A DNA stretch of 64,000 nucleotides from Suillus spraguei (Eukaryota > Basidiomycota > Agaricomycetes > Boletales > Suillaceae): NCBI GenBank assembly GCA_016800925.1, contig JABCPU010000234.1, forward strand, positions 43,323 to 107,322, written 5' to 3'. This document shows, piece by piece, positions 1-11,825 of the stretch (positions are counted from its first letter, which is position 1; each line of letters opens with the position of its first letter). The position numbers and the translations under genes were made by a program. Below the pieces are notes generated by a model. It saw only the letters and a program-made list of their open reading frames with translations, ran no database searches and had not been told where the DNA came from.

Positions 1-1640
1 TGACTACCATAGTGAATCCCCTCCATGGCTGGTAGTATGTGTGGTGGGAGAATGCTGCATTGAAAAGATACTGTAAGTATGGGACCAGGGTGTCCGAGCA
101 TTCCTTGAAGACGATGTTGCATATCCCATCGGGACCGGGTGCTTTATAGCTGCTTAACTTACTGATGGCCCATTTGATTTGGGTTGACATGATGAGGGGC
201 ATAGGTTCTACTGGGTCTGGGTAGGTTATGTCCTGGGGAACAGAGTCATCAGCTGGGGAGGGTGGGAAAAAGGACTTAGCTAGGATTCCACTTTTTTGCT
301 GTTGGTGGACACTTTGCTTGGGGTTCTGTCTGGACGGATGGTGTTCAAGGTGGGCACTCAAGTCTTGCCTCCATTGCGGGGTTCTGAAGAGATATACCTG
401 TTAGCTGTCCATAGGTCATTCCCCTCGATGTCTTCTAGCCACTCAATCCAATGCTGTTTTTCGGTCGCAGTGATCTCATTTGCGTAAAGGTCCTTGGTGG
501 CTTTGAGGTCATCATGAACAGTGTGGAGGGGGACTGCTCACATTTGGTAGGCCATCTTGTCGAGTTCCTTGATGCTCTGTCTGAGGTCAGTTAATCATTT
601 TGTCCACCAGCATTTAGAATGGGGGCATGGCTTAGAATACGGCACACAAGTCTCTATGGTGGTGGTGATCGCGTTGGTGAGGTGGTGGGCAGCTTCTTGG
701 AATTCTGCTTTGGATGCGAGGGGGACGGCAGGCTTGACTGAGATGGTGAGTTTGAGGTGTGTGGGACTGCGAGTTCTAAGGTTAATTGGATGGGGAGGTG
801 GTTGGTTCTGGGACCAGGTAGGAGATGACAGTGTCGAGGAGATGTTCTGTACTGAACACATTATTGAGACGTGTCCAATTACCCGTACTTGACGATTGCA
901 AAGTGGGGACGTTCCTTGGGAGGAGTTGGAGCATCCCATGTTTGGCTATGAGATCTATAAGGGGGTTAGCAGCAGTGTAATTAAATAAATGACAGTTCTG
1001 TATATCCTCCCATAGAGGGTGATGGTGGTTGAAATCACCTAAGCACAGCATGTGGTTGTTCTCCATTGACTTAATGGAAGCGGAATTGAGTTCTAGAAAG
1101 TCATCAAAGGTGGTTAGCGTGTTGTGGTGGTTACCGTCATTATAGATGTTGAATATGGTACATTGGCCATAAGGGCCTGATAATTGGATGGCGATGACAT
1201 CCGACGACGGGAACGTGAGTTGCGTCCAGGAGTTCGTGTCTAGTCTAGTGCTGATTAGTATAACGGCCCTTGTTCATTGCTGAGAGTGAGTAAGGTGTTG
1301 AGAAGGATAGAGTATGTGCCAATGATGGTTTGCACTGGTGTTGTGCAGAAAATTGATGTGGGGCTCCTGAATAGCCAGAATGTCCCAGTTCGCAATCTCG
1401 GGGCTGTTGAGTAGTGACAGTTGAGCAATTAAAGAGGTGTTTAGGTTTTGCTGCCATATCTTGAGTCTGACGTTATTAGTGTGGGCGTGATTAGACATGA
1501 AGGGGCAATGAGTATACTGTAGGGCTGCCAGTTGGGTGAGAAGGGGAGGGAGATGGTGTGAAGAACTTGGGGGTTGACGAGGAGGGAGGAGAGTTAGGGG
1601 ATTTGTGGGAAGAGGTAGCAACAGGTGTGGGAGAGAGAGT
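1..1640 (-). pseudogene. LINE A ORF2: APE endonuclease and start of reverse transcriptase
   Basis: ORF2 of a Tad1-like LINE would encode a multidomain protein that nicks DNA and reverse-transcribes the element RNA. Seen on the minus strand: an N-terminal endonuclease stretch around 1300-1480 (LKIWQQNL, then WDILAIQEPH), a second endonuclease motif around 1030-1066 (CLGDFNHHHPLWE), and near 90-330 the RT finger region (KAPGPDGICNIVFKEC). The rest of RT and any RNase H lie left of the window. The reading frame changes several times and there are stops, so this copy is dead. Homology to LINE B ORF2 confirms the call. Confidence 0.8.
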
Positions 1641-1702
1641 ATAGGGAGCAGAAGGAGGAGGAGGAGGGGAGCCGAATCCAGTAGGAGGGTATAATCCGGC
1701 CA

Positions 1703-4200
1703 TTATGTCGCTGACGGATGGGATTGGCTTGGGAGAGTTGGGTTGTGGAGTGGGAGATTGAGGTCAAGAGGAGGACGGGCATGTAAAGGCGATAGTGGTC
1801 TGGCGGAGTGAGTGACCAGTTCCTGGTGGGTGGGAGGTTCTTGCAGGAGTTTGATTGCAGGTGAGGGAGTTAGTTTTGTGAGGACATGGAAGGGAGATCT
1901 CATTGGTCCAGGCCATCTCAGTGGGGTAGTAGGGCATGCAATTTTCTGGGTACTTCTCATCGAGGATTTCGCACCTGTGAATAAACTCTGGGCATTTCCT
2001 GTTCCAGCTGGTATGATCTTCAGTATGGCAGTTGATGCAATGGGTGGTGTGGTAGGCGTTGCATTGGATGGTGAAGTGTGGGCCCACACATGTACCACAT
2101 GTGTCGGTCAGTGCAGAACAGTTGCAGGCAATATGTCCATATCGTTGACACTTAGCACAGTGGATGGGTTCTCTTTTGTCCTTTCAGACAACAATGTGTT
2201 CGCTCTCAATGCAGATACTGTCCCATAGAATTTTGTTGGCCGTGTGTGCGTCTACCACTTGAAGGAGGGAAAACACTTTGCGTTGTTCTGAGGACCGGCA
2301 GGCGGGTGGTTTGATCCAATGAATGGAGGCTAGGGATTCATTAGGCAGCAAGTTTTCAGCTTCGATGTGGCAGAGGAAAGTGTCGTCTTTGGTCTGCAGA
2401 TGGATTGGTAAGTATTCTAGTACTAAGGTGAATGTTCGAGAGTGGAACGATACTGTGGACTCAAATTGTCCTTCAAGTAGTGTGCTCCCAGCAGGGCTTC
2501 TAAGCCAGGTCACTAGTTCTTCTGTGTTTAGTTCCACTACTACTCCTCCATTGCAGAGTGCTGTGACTGCCCTGATGTACCTGGGTGGAGTGTTGTCATT
2601 GCAGATGTTTCCAATGGCTTCCTTGAGTCTGGAGGCGATGAAACGAAGAAACTAGCACTGGCCTAAGTATAAGCGCAGCGTTAATCCTACTAAAGGTGTG
2701 AGTGAGATGTTTGACCCAAGAGGACTGCAGATAGAAGCAATTCCTTCTAAGTTAGTGCAAAGGAAACAGTGAAGTACTAAATTGGCTGCGAGGATTCTGA
2801 TTTCCGAGATTAGCGGTGGTAGCGGTATGTCGGCGGTACTAGCGCGGTGTCAGCGGTACATGCGCGGTAACAATAGCTGCAACGGTTAGCTAGCGAGGGC
2901 AGGAACAAAGTTGCTTGGGCGAGACGAAATGTTATAACTACCGGCAGTGCGGTAGCGGTAGCGGCAACTTCTGTATGAGCGGGAATGCAGACGAGAGAGA
3001 AAGCGACCCAGCGAGATCACTGGCCACGGTCTGGTTACGAGTAGCGAAGTCGAAAGTCACGTGGTACTTCGAGCGGTAAAGTTACCGGCGGTTAAATCAA
3101 TGAGCATGGTTCGAATGGAGAAATGTTCAAATGCAAATAGATTGCGACTAGCGAGCATTTATAATACTAAGTCCTAGTGAAGGGATGTAACAGGAAGTGA
3201 GTGACGGTATGTATGTTCAGTCCTTTTTAACATATGCGAGCGCATACAAGATAACTATGCGAGTCCGATAGCAAGAAAGAAAATAAATGGGGTACTTAAT
3301 TATGAGGCACGCAGCATGCAGCGGCCCCTTGAGATATAAGGTAAATCCTGCCGTAGGTTTAGTAACAGCGGAAGCGAGGTAACTACGCACCAATGGATTC
3401 TAGATGGAATAGGACGGGACATGAGGGCATTGGCGCAAGGATCCAGTAAGGGTTCACGGAAGAAGAACAGTTCCGCGTTAGTGGAGCGAAAAGGCTATTT
3501 TGTCGCTATAAGGAAATCCTTCGGTTGCCGCTGCAGACATTAACGAGACACTTGCCGAAAACGGGGTTTTGATGGTCAGCGTGACTTTTCTCACTACAGC
3601 GATGTCCTTATTGGAGGTTCCTGGTGGGAAGAGTGTCGTTCCTGGTTTGGGGTCAAGTAATATCTGACAGGCCCGAATAGCTGCTCAGCCCACTGCTCGG
3701 TCAACTTTGGGAGGTAATTGGGCAGCGGCTATGGAACTGTATGACAGTTTGGTAGAGGGTTGGGAGGAAGGCAGTGTAGTAGCCATCTGAATTGAGAGAT
3801 GGTTGATGTGTTCTTGGGTAGTGTCCAATGAGGGGGTAAGAAGTTTGATGGCATTCTGGCAGTCACTGGTGGTGGCATAGAGGGCGTCTGCTATTTCCTC
3901 AAGATGCTCAGCAGCTATAGATACTCCCCCTTCTTGTTCCGTTCTTTCATTTTGTGTGAGCCTATGGAGCCTCTCCACTTTGTCCAAGGTGGTGGTCAGA
4001 GTTTCCTCTGCTTGCTGAGCTGTCTTGGATAGAGCTTCTGAGGTGGCGTATATGCTAGCAACTTGAGGGGCAAAAGCTGCTATAGTGTGGTTGACAAGAT
4101 GGGTGGAGAGAGATTTGGTCAGAGTCGTGGTAAGTGATGTAGAGAGGGAGGTGGCAAGGTTCTTAGCTGCAGCCTCAGCTATTTCACAGACAACGTGTTC
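1703..4200 (-). pseudogene. LINE A ORF1: gag-like nucleic-acid-binding protein, split by an LTR
   Basis: ORF1 proteins of Tad1-like LINEs bind element RNA. From 4200 downward the minus frame is open and rich in Thr, Ala and Leu, as a coiled-coil gag would be (3685-4200). It then reaches S1. Removing 2640-3598 plus one target duplicate joins the two sides in one frame (…SNKDIA then SRLKEAIGN…). The C-terminal part (1764-2087) has zinc-knuckle motifs (CGTCVGPHFTIQC, then CINCHTEDH) and the typical YYPTEMAW tail. There is an in-frame stop near 3680. The 2184-2537 stretch belongs to the same ORF. It is non-functional. Confidence 0.8.
2640..3598 (-). mobile_element. S1: LTR-like insertion (solo LTR) inside LINE A
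   Basis: This 959-bp non-coding element is flanked by the perfect 5-bp duplication GCGAT (2635-2639 and 3599-3603). On the minus strand it begins TGTAGTGAG and ends CGTTTC(A), so it can be read as TG…CA with a 4-bp duplication. It contains GCGGTA-rich tracts. A second copy, S2, lies at 16057-17439 in the same orientation, itself split by Y2. The lack of coding capacity, the terminal dinucleotides and the short target duplication fit a solo LTR. Confidence 0.75.
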
Positions 4201-4499
4201 CTTTTTTTTTAATCATTGTTTATTGTCCTGTGGGGCGGAGCCCTATGCTGGACAGTACTTACAGTGTATTTACAGTGCTAAAATAATATGTGCGTTTAGG
4301 TTCTATGTGTGTCCGTGATATTGGTCCAGGCTTTTGCGAGGACGATAGACGCCATCTAAAGGCGTGACATGGGGTTTCGAGTGGCTTTCTGGTTAGCCAA
4401 CTTCTATGAATCTGATTCTAATCTTGTTCTGGGGGTGTAATGTCTCCAAAGGAGCTGAGCAGGCAACGAGTGCAGGTGATGAATTTGAAGAGGGATTTG

Positions 4500-5510
4500 G
4501 TGCATTTGTCATCATTCAGCAGATTTTTCAGTTGGTGTGCTTTGGGACCGAGTTCTGCTCTCATAGCGCTTCTTTGTCTGGTGTACGTCGGGCAGGCAAG
4601 TAGATAATGATGAACTGATTCGTCTCATTCTTGGCAGGATGGGCAAAGCGGGGAAGGGGCTTTCAAGATGTGATGGAGGTGCTTGTTCAGCGGTATGTGT
4701 CCTGTTCATAATTGGATTAGCAGCGATGCATGGCGTCTGGGGAGTTTCTCAGCCATTTTTGCAAAACCTTTGGAAGGGAAGGATGGGTCTATTTCTTTGA
4801 ATCGTGCGTATCTGGGAGATGTTTGGAGGATGGATGTTGTCTCGAGTGCAATGATGCTGTGGAAGGTCTGCTTTATTGCCGATTTGCTGCATGGGAGTAG
4901 GATGGGGGTGTTGTCTGCATTGCGGAGGGATGTGGGGAGTTTGAGGTTCTCTGAGCTCTCTCCCTGGGCAGCGCATTTTGCCTGTTCATCTGCTGCTTCA
5001 TTTCCAGGAATGCCTATATGGCCAGCTGACCATTGTATGATCAGTTTGTGGTCATTGTTCCTCGGCAGTAGTCGACGTAGGTCATCATGGAATATATCAA
5101 TGAGGTAGTGTCCTGGTTGCGATTTGAATCCACCAGTTGCTTGAATCACTGCTTGGTTATCCACCCCAAGCACCATGGTTGGTCTAGTTCTGCCCCTTCA
5201 TCTCGTTCTTTCTCTCAACAACTCTACCACCAGGATCATTCCCACAATCTCCCCTTCATATACTGTATGTTCTTTGGTCTTCCCTCGGTAAAACCTCCTC
5301 TCGTCCACCATTCTGTCGCCCTCCATTAGCACTGCCGCCCCTCCTATACCACCATCAATTGCCGACCCATCTGAGTAAACTCTTAAGTCCTTGTCTGCTA
5401 TTGTGTCCTCCAGGTGTGCCTCCTCTGGTTTGCTCGCTATTCTCAACTCAACATCTGGGACCCACTTAGGGTAGTGTCGAACCGGTTCCAGGGTTTCCAT
5501 TGTTGTTGGG
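4500..5510 (-). pseudogene. LINE B RNase H domain and C-terminal tail
   Basis: RNase H removes the RNA strand during LINE replication and is typical of the Tad1/I groups. All four acidic/His landmarks are visible on the minus strand: VYSDGSAIDGGIGGAAVL (first Asp), HTVYEGEIVGM (Glu), LGVDNQAVIQA (second Asp) and SAGHIGIPGNEAADEQAK (His and last Asp). Downstream lies a degraded version of the LINE C-terminal zinc-binding region (LRTGH-type, about 4700-4500), shifted in frame. The domain is split between at least two frames. Confidence 0.8.
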
Positions 5511-5579
5511 TTGATCTTGAATTCATTGAAGAGCTTGTGCAGGGGGGATGGGTGGTGTTTTGAACCCTCGAAGTTTGCG

Positions 5580-7135
5580 GTTCACATGGAAGTTGAAGGG
5601 CTTTTGATGCTTTCTGGGCAGGTGTGATTTGTGGAGTGTGGCATATGGAGAGTAGATTGGTGACATGTCATGCGGAGGGTTTGCTGAAAAGGAGGTAAGT
5701 TAGTGTGTGCAAGGAGTAGATCATTGGGAGTTGAACACATTGCACCCATAATAAGAAGTGCCACCATTCTTTGCACTCTAGCCATTTGCAATGTGAAGCT
5801 TCTCGCGCCTCTCCCTCTGGGTTTTTTCCCCCTGCCTTTGGAGATTAAGCCTGCACACCAGATGTCAGCAGCATATAACATTTTTGGTAAGATTACCCCT
5901 TCATAAAGGCGCCTCATCCAGCGTCCTTTGATGCCCTTGGTCATTCTGGTCATTCGACTGCACGCCAACGTGTATTTTGTGCCCTTGGCCAGGGCGCTTG
6001 CCGCTTGTTCCTTGAATCTCAGTTCTTGATCAATGATGACGCCTAAAAAACTTGTGTGAGCTTGATGGATGTATGGTGTGTCCATGTGATGGGTGGTCTA
6101 GGGACTGGGACTGTCTTTCCGGGATTTACTGGCGTCTGGTATATGTTGTCTTTACAGGCATACAAGGGCCGTTTTGTCAAGCTCAAATTCAGCATTGTGT
6201 TTCTGGCTCCATTCGAGCGCTCCTCTGGGTTTTTCCATCATTCCTTTGAGTTTTTCATTGGCCAGTTCATACGTTCTGGCCCTAGCAGCAATTGCTATGT
6301 CGTCGATGAAGCCCAAACTGAGCTCGCCTTTGCTTGGTCTTGGGTCTGCAATTCGTAAGCCATCAGCATTGTAGAATATGAAACCTAGGGGGAGAGAGGG
6401 CATCCTTGATCAAGGCCATCGTGAACATTGAAGATGGCAGATTGGAAGTCATCGAAGGATAGCATAGTGGTCCTGTTTGCGAGTCTTCTTTCGTACCAAC
6501 TGATGTACTCCTCTGGGATTCTGGCTTTGCGGAGGTTGTGTAGTAGATGTTTGACAATTACGCTGGGGAAAGCGGCTTTGACGTCTAGGAAGAGGATGGA
6601 GACAAATTGATCCTTCGAGGCCCATGCATCTGTGATGAACTTTGTTAGCAGGTGTAGCGAGTCCATTGTTGATCTTCCTGGCATCCTCCAAAGTGCGTTG
6701 GGGGGAGGAGTTGGTGCTGCTCTGCAATATATGTTAGATCATTTGCTACACATGAGGACAGAAGCTTAGCCATAGTGTTGAGAAGGGTGATGGGTCTATA
6801 TGCTTTCAGTAAACTATAGTCCGGTCTTCCTGGCTTTCTGAGTACTATCATAGATGATTTCTTCCATTGTTCCAGGTAGACTTTCAGGGTGAACGTGGCA
6901 TGGAAGGTTGGTCCTAGGAATGGGACGAGGAGGGGGGCACATTTCATAAAGATAATATTGCTGATTCCGTTCAGTCCAGGAGCTTTGTGCAGGGCGAGTT
7001 TCGCTATGGCTCGAATTATCTGTTGGTTAGTTATTAGTTTAAATTCACACATGGGAGGTTGGTAGATATAATTAGGGTCTACAAAATCGTCTTCAGGTGG
7101 CGGGCGGAAGAAGGTATTATATAAGAGTTCACTCT
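5580..7135 (-). pseudogene. LINE B reverse transcriptase domain
   Basis: In minus-strand order the RT blocks are ALHKAPGLNGISNIIF (7052 onward), YRPITLLNTMAKLLSS, the motif A region FLDVKAAFPS (6684-6385, catalytic Asp), DGLDQGCPLSP, and motif C as FIDDIAIAA (6403-6152, the Y/FxDD box with both aspartates). The thumb region follows at 6085-5582. The catalytic residues survive, but the domain is spread over several frames. Established role: target-primed reverse transcription of the LINE RNA. Confidence 0.85.
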
Positions 7136-7478
7136 TTCAGTTGTTATCTTGAGTTGAATTGCTGGCCTGTTTGTCCTGTGGGTCCTTGAGCATCTTGATG
7201 CGAGTATGAATCTGGTCTGCCGGATTGCTTGTAGCGTATCTGTGAAAATTCCAAACGCCTGTGGATGTCAGCGTGTCTAGCCATTCAGACCAGTGAGATT
7301 CCTTAGCCTTCTTGATATTCTCCAAGAATTTGTTGTGTGCTACACGATATTCCTCATGTACTGGGTGGTCTCATTGTGCGATCTTGTTTTGAGCCTGCCT
7401 GCCCAATTTGTGTACTGCTTTCTGTTCTTGTCGTAGCTCTTTCGTCCACCAGCGTTTGGCATATGGTGAGAGTTTGAC

Positions 7479-8440
7479 TCAGGGAACTTTCTCTTTGACA
7501 GTGTCTGCGATCGCTTGTGTGAGAGCTTTGAGGGCGTTTTCAAATTGTTCGGGGGCTGTTAGTTTGGCATGGTTGTTAATTGTGTCGAGTTTGTTGGCCA
7601 GAGCTTCATTGAATTTGTCCCAGTCTACGTCACAGTAGTTGAGGTGGGGAGTAACATTGATGCGTTCGGGGTTGAGGTCCAGGGTGCTAACAATCGGGAA
7701 ATGGTCAGTTACAAGAGGGCGGAGGTGATACTTAACATCACATTGTGAGAAGGCTTGTTCAAGGCCTTCAGAACAGAAAACATTATCCGGTCTGGTGTGA
7801 TTCTTTGTGTTGGATGCCTCTAAGGTGGCGAGACCGGCTGGGAGAACCTGCATCAAATTGTACAAAGATAAAAGATTGATTAGTACACCTGCAGCATCTA
7901 AATTCGCTGCAGTGAATAGGTGCATGTTATGTTCAAGTTCCCACATGGGGTGGTGACAATTGAAGTCCCCTAGCCATACAATATGTTCATTTAAATGGTG
8001 ATCGCCTTGAGTGACTCTTTCGTTGCGTTGACGGCGCACCATTTGCTCAGAGCGCATGTGCTGTTCCAGGAAGTGTAGCATGTGGTCATTCTTGCAGGAG
8101 TTATAAATATTATATATACACACCTTGCCGAATTGCCCCGTGAGTTCTATGGCCATGACATTTGGTGCGTTGATAGGTATTATGTGCCAGTTGTTCTTGG
8201 ATATGTGTTTATTGACAAGTATTAATGTTTGGGACCGTGCAGTGTGAGAGTGGTGATTGGACAGGTATATGATGTCCCAAAATCGGCCCAGAGTAGATGC
8301 ATTGGCAAGGTTGATGGGGTTGAGATGGGTCTAGGTTGTGTAGCATGTGTTCCCAAGCGTTGAGTGATTTACAGAGATTTTGTTGCCAGATCTTGAAGTC
8401 GTCTCTGTCAATTGGTTGATGGTGTTCATTGTCCGCCATC
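7479..8440 (-). pseudogene. LINE B APE-type endonuclease domain
   Basis: The exonuclease-endonuclease-phosphatase domain of LINE ORF2 nicks the target DNA. Seen: the start DDFKIWQQNLCKSLNA (8439 downward, then a frameshift near 8290), VWLGDFNCHHPMWE, NHTRPDNVF and LVTDHFPIVSTLDL. These are the Asp/Asn, His and SDH-like catalytic motifs in the usual order. The 225-codon stretch 8156-7479 is open. A minus-strand stretch at 7137-7325 is probably the linker to RT. Confidence 0.85.
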
Positions 8441-8639
8441 AGTCCCAGCCTGAAAGGTCTGTACTACTTTTGGGTAGTGATGCCAGCGTGTGGTAGATGG
8501 GAGAAGGGAAGCTAGAAGAAGGCGGGGAGGACCAGTCGATGGGGTCTCGTCATTTCGCGGGTGCTGTGGGCGTGGTTTGGGTTGTGGGGTCTGGCTGAGG
8601 TTGGTTCTGGGTGGTCGTCCATCTATCTGTCAGTCTCGT

Positions 8640-10101
8640 CTGCGTGCCTAAAGGGATTTGGTTGACATTCTCTCATGTGCTGTGATTGTGTTGGCAACGT
8701 TTGTGGTCAGTCTTCCACTCATTGTTGGGGGCTTGATAATGATTCTGTGGGGGAGAGGAGTCAGCTTCGTAATTGTCGGACCTACCTTTGATGGTGTCCC
8801 ATGTGAGTGGGTCATCTGTGGGGAAGTATTTGTATTTGGCCTCCTCATTTCTGGCTCTGTGCGTCTGCCATTTGGCGATGAATATTGGGCACAGTGATAC
8901 AGCTCTTGAATGTCTATGGCGCAGCTTGCTGTTTGGTGTTTGGCACCACAAGTTCCGCAGGTGTCATGTTCTTGGGGGCAGTCTGCTGCGATGTGGCCGC
9001 TGTTAAATGCATGGCATTTGAGGCATCTTGTGGGTTCCGGGAGTCAATAAGTATTTGCCTTGATTGTGCTTCACTGCAGGATAAGAGTTTCGTTAGTTGG
9101 GTGGGTATGCCCGTCTTGGTGACTGCAGCATATGAGTGTGGTCCTTCAGATCCGCCATTGCTGTTTTCGTTCTGCTGGTGGGTGTGCATTTGGGATGTCT
9201 TTTCTACTGCCTTTCCAATGCCTTCAATAGAATCTGCTAGTTGTTTACTTACCTCTGTTACTGTCTTCTCTAGCGCAGCTGCATGAGATTCCGCCAGGTT
9301 TGCGAGGGTGTTGACTTTTTCATCTAGGGTCACAATCGGTCCACCTAGTAGCGCACTTAGTTTATCTATAATGTTATTAGTGTCTATTGTTTGTTCTATT
9401 TCATTCAGGATTATTGTGATTGCTCGCAATGATTCAGAGTGTGTTGCTCTGAGTGTAGGTGTAAGGCTTATTTCAAAGATAGCTCCAATGATGTGTTTTA
9501 TGGTGCCGCCCGCTGTGGAAATGGCCATTCCGTTTGTACTGAGTTGCTTTCTGGCCGATGTTAGGGTGATAATGTCCGTGCAGGTGCCTATTCCATTCAA
9601 ATGTTCCTCTATTGTTTTGCTAGGTGCAAGAAGTGCCTTGGCTGTCGTACGGAGCCGAGCTCCATGTGTCGTGGGAGCAGTAGCTGTTGGTTGCGTGGCG
9701 TCGTTGGGAGCCATGCTCTATGGTGAGCTCTTGGGTTGTTGGGCCAAGGATGCTGGTTTGGTGTTTGCGGGGTGTTGGGGTGGTCCTATGGGCGTGGTGG
9801 GTCTCCGTTGGGCGACGTTGGCGTCGTTGGACGCAATGTTGGTTGGTGGGTATTCGGGGTTCTGGTTGGGGTGCCACTTGGTAAGAAGCTGGCAAAGCTC
9901 GACGTGTTTCCTGAGAAGGAACACTACTGCCCTGACTGCTGCAGTTACTGGGACTGGGGTGGTGGTGGACATTTGGGTGATATGGAACAGTATGGACGAC
10001 AGGTGGGTCAATGTGAATGGTTGGCCCTCGAGGCAGAGGAGTTTGGAAGCCAGGAATGTCTCCACACTAGTAGTGTCCATAACGTCGTTAGGTAGAGCCA
10101 T
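8640..10101 (-). pseudogene. LINE B ORF1: gag-like protein with CCHC zinc knuckles
   Basis: ORF1 probably starts at the ATG ending at 10101 (MALPNDVMDTTSVETF). It runs through a Pro-rich region to a stop at 9718 and continues in a 266-codon helical, Ala/Thr/Leu-rich stretch (9714-8914). Near 9030-8900 a shifted frame reads CLKCHAFNSGHIAADC followed by CGTCGAKHQTASC, which are two CCHC-type zinc knuckles. After another shift comes the YFPTDDPLTW tail. Established role: RNA-binding protein of the LINE ribonucleoprotein. It is broken by one stop and at least two frameshifts. Confidence 0.8.
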
Positions 10102-10299
10102 GATGTCCTCAGCTGAAGTTGGGTTGCACGTAGTTTTCCTGGTATTTGGAGCATTGGGTGGGGTTGGAGTCAGAGTTGGAGGGTGTGTTTTGGAGGGCCA
10201 GTGCCTGCTCTGGCAGTGGTCTTTCCTGGAGGCATATTGGTATTATAAATGTGTAAAGACTTATCTAGAAGGTGTTTTTTGATGGTTTTATGCTTTTTT

Positions 10300-10542
10300 C
10301 AGAATACCAGAAGTCTAAAGGAGTCGCCGTTGGGTGGCATTGAGCTCGATGGGTGTTCGGGGGTCTTTTTGAGGTGCCACTTGGTAAGTGACTAAGCCGT
10401 TGTTACCAGTAGGTGCTTGAGAGCCAATAGAGGGTCCCCATGAATAGGAAGACTGTGCATGTTGAAGCACAGGGAAATGCAATGAGTGCAGAGAAGGCAC
10501 TTGAAGTGTGAGAAGTGTGAAAGGCACGCGAAGAGTGCGCAT
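10300..10542 (-). mobile_element. LINE ORF1 N-terminal fragment
   Basis: The minus-strand translation around 10400-10315 (TYQVAPQKDPRTPIELN) resembles LINE B ORF1 around 9890-9840 (YQVAPQPEPRIPTN). It may be the 5' part of LINE A stranded on the far side of LINE B, or a third LINE copy. It ends where X1 begins at 10543. Confidence 0.5.
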
Positions 10543-11489
10543 TGTAACGAACATATTGGTGCTGGGCTTAAAACCCTATCTTTTGACACTTGTCTCACGT
10601 CTATAGCAGTTACCACTTGTCCAAGGTCGTCTTTCCCTTTAGCATTACCGGCAGCATCCCATGCTTACCACACACCATACCGACTGCCGCACCTCATTCC
10701 ACGTACCGATGTCCTTCCATGTCCTTGCCGCATCCACATAGCTCCATTTGGCGCATCATTTGTTTTATGTTTGTTATCACTGATTCCACGGCAAGTCTTA
10801 TTACATGTTGCCTCGCGCTATGTTTACATATGGCGGTTACTACACTCGAGCACTACTGATCTCGCCTAGAGTATTCCGAGTACATACGATTTAGGATATA
10901 AGCACCGCATACCCTGCATGATACAGTACCTGATTTTACCCCATTGCACGTACTATAGGTCAGAATTATTGTCTAGCTCTGGATCTACCCAGTAGTAGAC
11001 TTAGTCTTTAAAAGTTCCTTATCGCTCGTTAATCAATCATGCTCATTCTCCATTACCACTGGCATACTGCTGGACCTTTGATTGTTATTTTGACTGAACT
11101 TCTCACACACCACTACATTACCACTGAAAGTACCGTGGTCTTCTTTACTGTTTCTTTGCACTGCTCACAACCTTACCGCTACTGCAGATATCACTGCTTG
11201 TCATCACTCCGTTGACGCAACTGTTACTGACTTTATCTCAACTATGGTAGCACCGCTACTTATGACGCTAGTTCCGGCGGCATCATCGCTGACTGCAGCA
11301 ACTTACTGCTGACCACGATGCTTCATTCACACATAAGTTTGACTTGAACTTGACCATACTAATAGGCATCCCCCTTAAGGGTTGATCGCTCTTGTTTTCA
11401 CAAGTGAAGCAGACTAGACGGAGCGCAAGACTCACATACTAACTTAGGAGGTAGCTTATCTACAGCCCAGGTTAGGTTGTATCTTTACA
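10543..11489 (+). mobile_element. X1: LTR-like repeat, direct copy
   Basis: This 947-bp non-coding repeat begins TGTAACGAAC and ends ATCTTTACA (TG…CA with inverted TGTAA/TTACA ends). Copies X2 (inverted, 14272-17654) and X3 (direct, 18312-19259) share its whole length. The 4 bp before it (GCAT, 10539-10542) match the 4 bp after X3 (19260-19263), as expected if X1 and X3 were the two LTRs of one insertion. Against this, X3 looks more similar to X2 than to X1 in the last 200 bp. Confidence 0.7.
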
Positions 11490-11825
11490 GTGTTTAGTGA
11501 CAATGGATGAGATGGGCGTAGGCGAGGTAGGGAGTGATGAGGGCAAGCCAGATGAGGTAGTGGAGGACAAGAATAGAGGCCTCATCAGGACGAGTGTAGA
11601 TGGCAACGCATAGGAGGAAAAAAATGTTAGGAGGGGCACAAGAAGGTGTTCTTGTAACAAGGAGTTGCAACACTTACACCACATTTTACCATGCTATGTG
11701 CCCTTCATGATGGCATCCACAACACTGGCACCTAGTGATCTTTCTCATGTGAAACACCTTCTTGGAATGTGCTCCAAAAATATAGTAACTATCAAAGCTT
11801 CTACTGATTGGTTTAACATCAAGCT
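11490..11825. other. Interval without recognisable gene
   Basis: This stretch follows X1. Only short ORFs on either strand are present, and no primer-binding site or retroviral motif was recognised. Confidence 0.4.

Larger units (their letters stand above)
1..4201 (-). mobile_element. LINE A: Tad1-like non-LTR retrotransposon, left part outside window
   Basis: This minus-strand LINE has ORF1 (gag-like) at high coordinates and ORF2 (endonuclease then reverse transcriptase) running off the left edge. It is a relic: ORF2 is broken into several frames, and ORF1 is split by the LTR-like insertion S1 (2640-3598). Its 5' part is cut at about 4201 by LINE B, whose A-tail (T-run on the plus strand at 4202-4210) abuts an ORF1 frame that is still open. 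A possible continuation of its 5' end lies beyond LINE B at about 10300-10542. Confidence 0.85.
4202..10300 (-). mobile_element. LINE B: near full-length Tad1-like LINE with RNase H
   Basis: This 6.1-kb minus-strand LINE ends in an A-tail (nine T on the plus strand at 4202-4210). In 5' to 3' order it carries ORF1 with zinc knuckles (10101 to about 8640), endonuclease (8440-7479), reverse transcriptase (about 7130-5582), RNase H (about 5510-4706) and a C-terminal zinc-binding tail (to about 4500). It interrupts LINE A ORF1. No unambiguous target duplication was found, so the right end near 10300 is approximate. Frameshifts in every domain mark it as inactive. Confidence 0.85.

Noticed and set aside
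9308..10282. 324-codon plus-strand ORF
   Set aside because: It is antisense to LINE B ORF1, whose minus-strand frames carry the zinc knuckles. The plus-strand translation is low-complexity Val/Gly/Trp and has no motif.
4190..10320. Target-site duplication for LINE B
   Set aside because: Sequences next to the A-tail (ACAACGTGTTC) do not recur at the 5' end near 10300. The end may be truncated or mutated.
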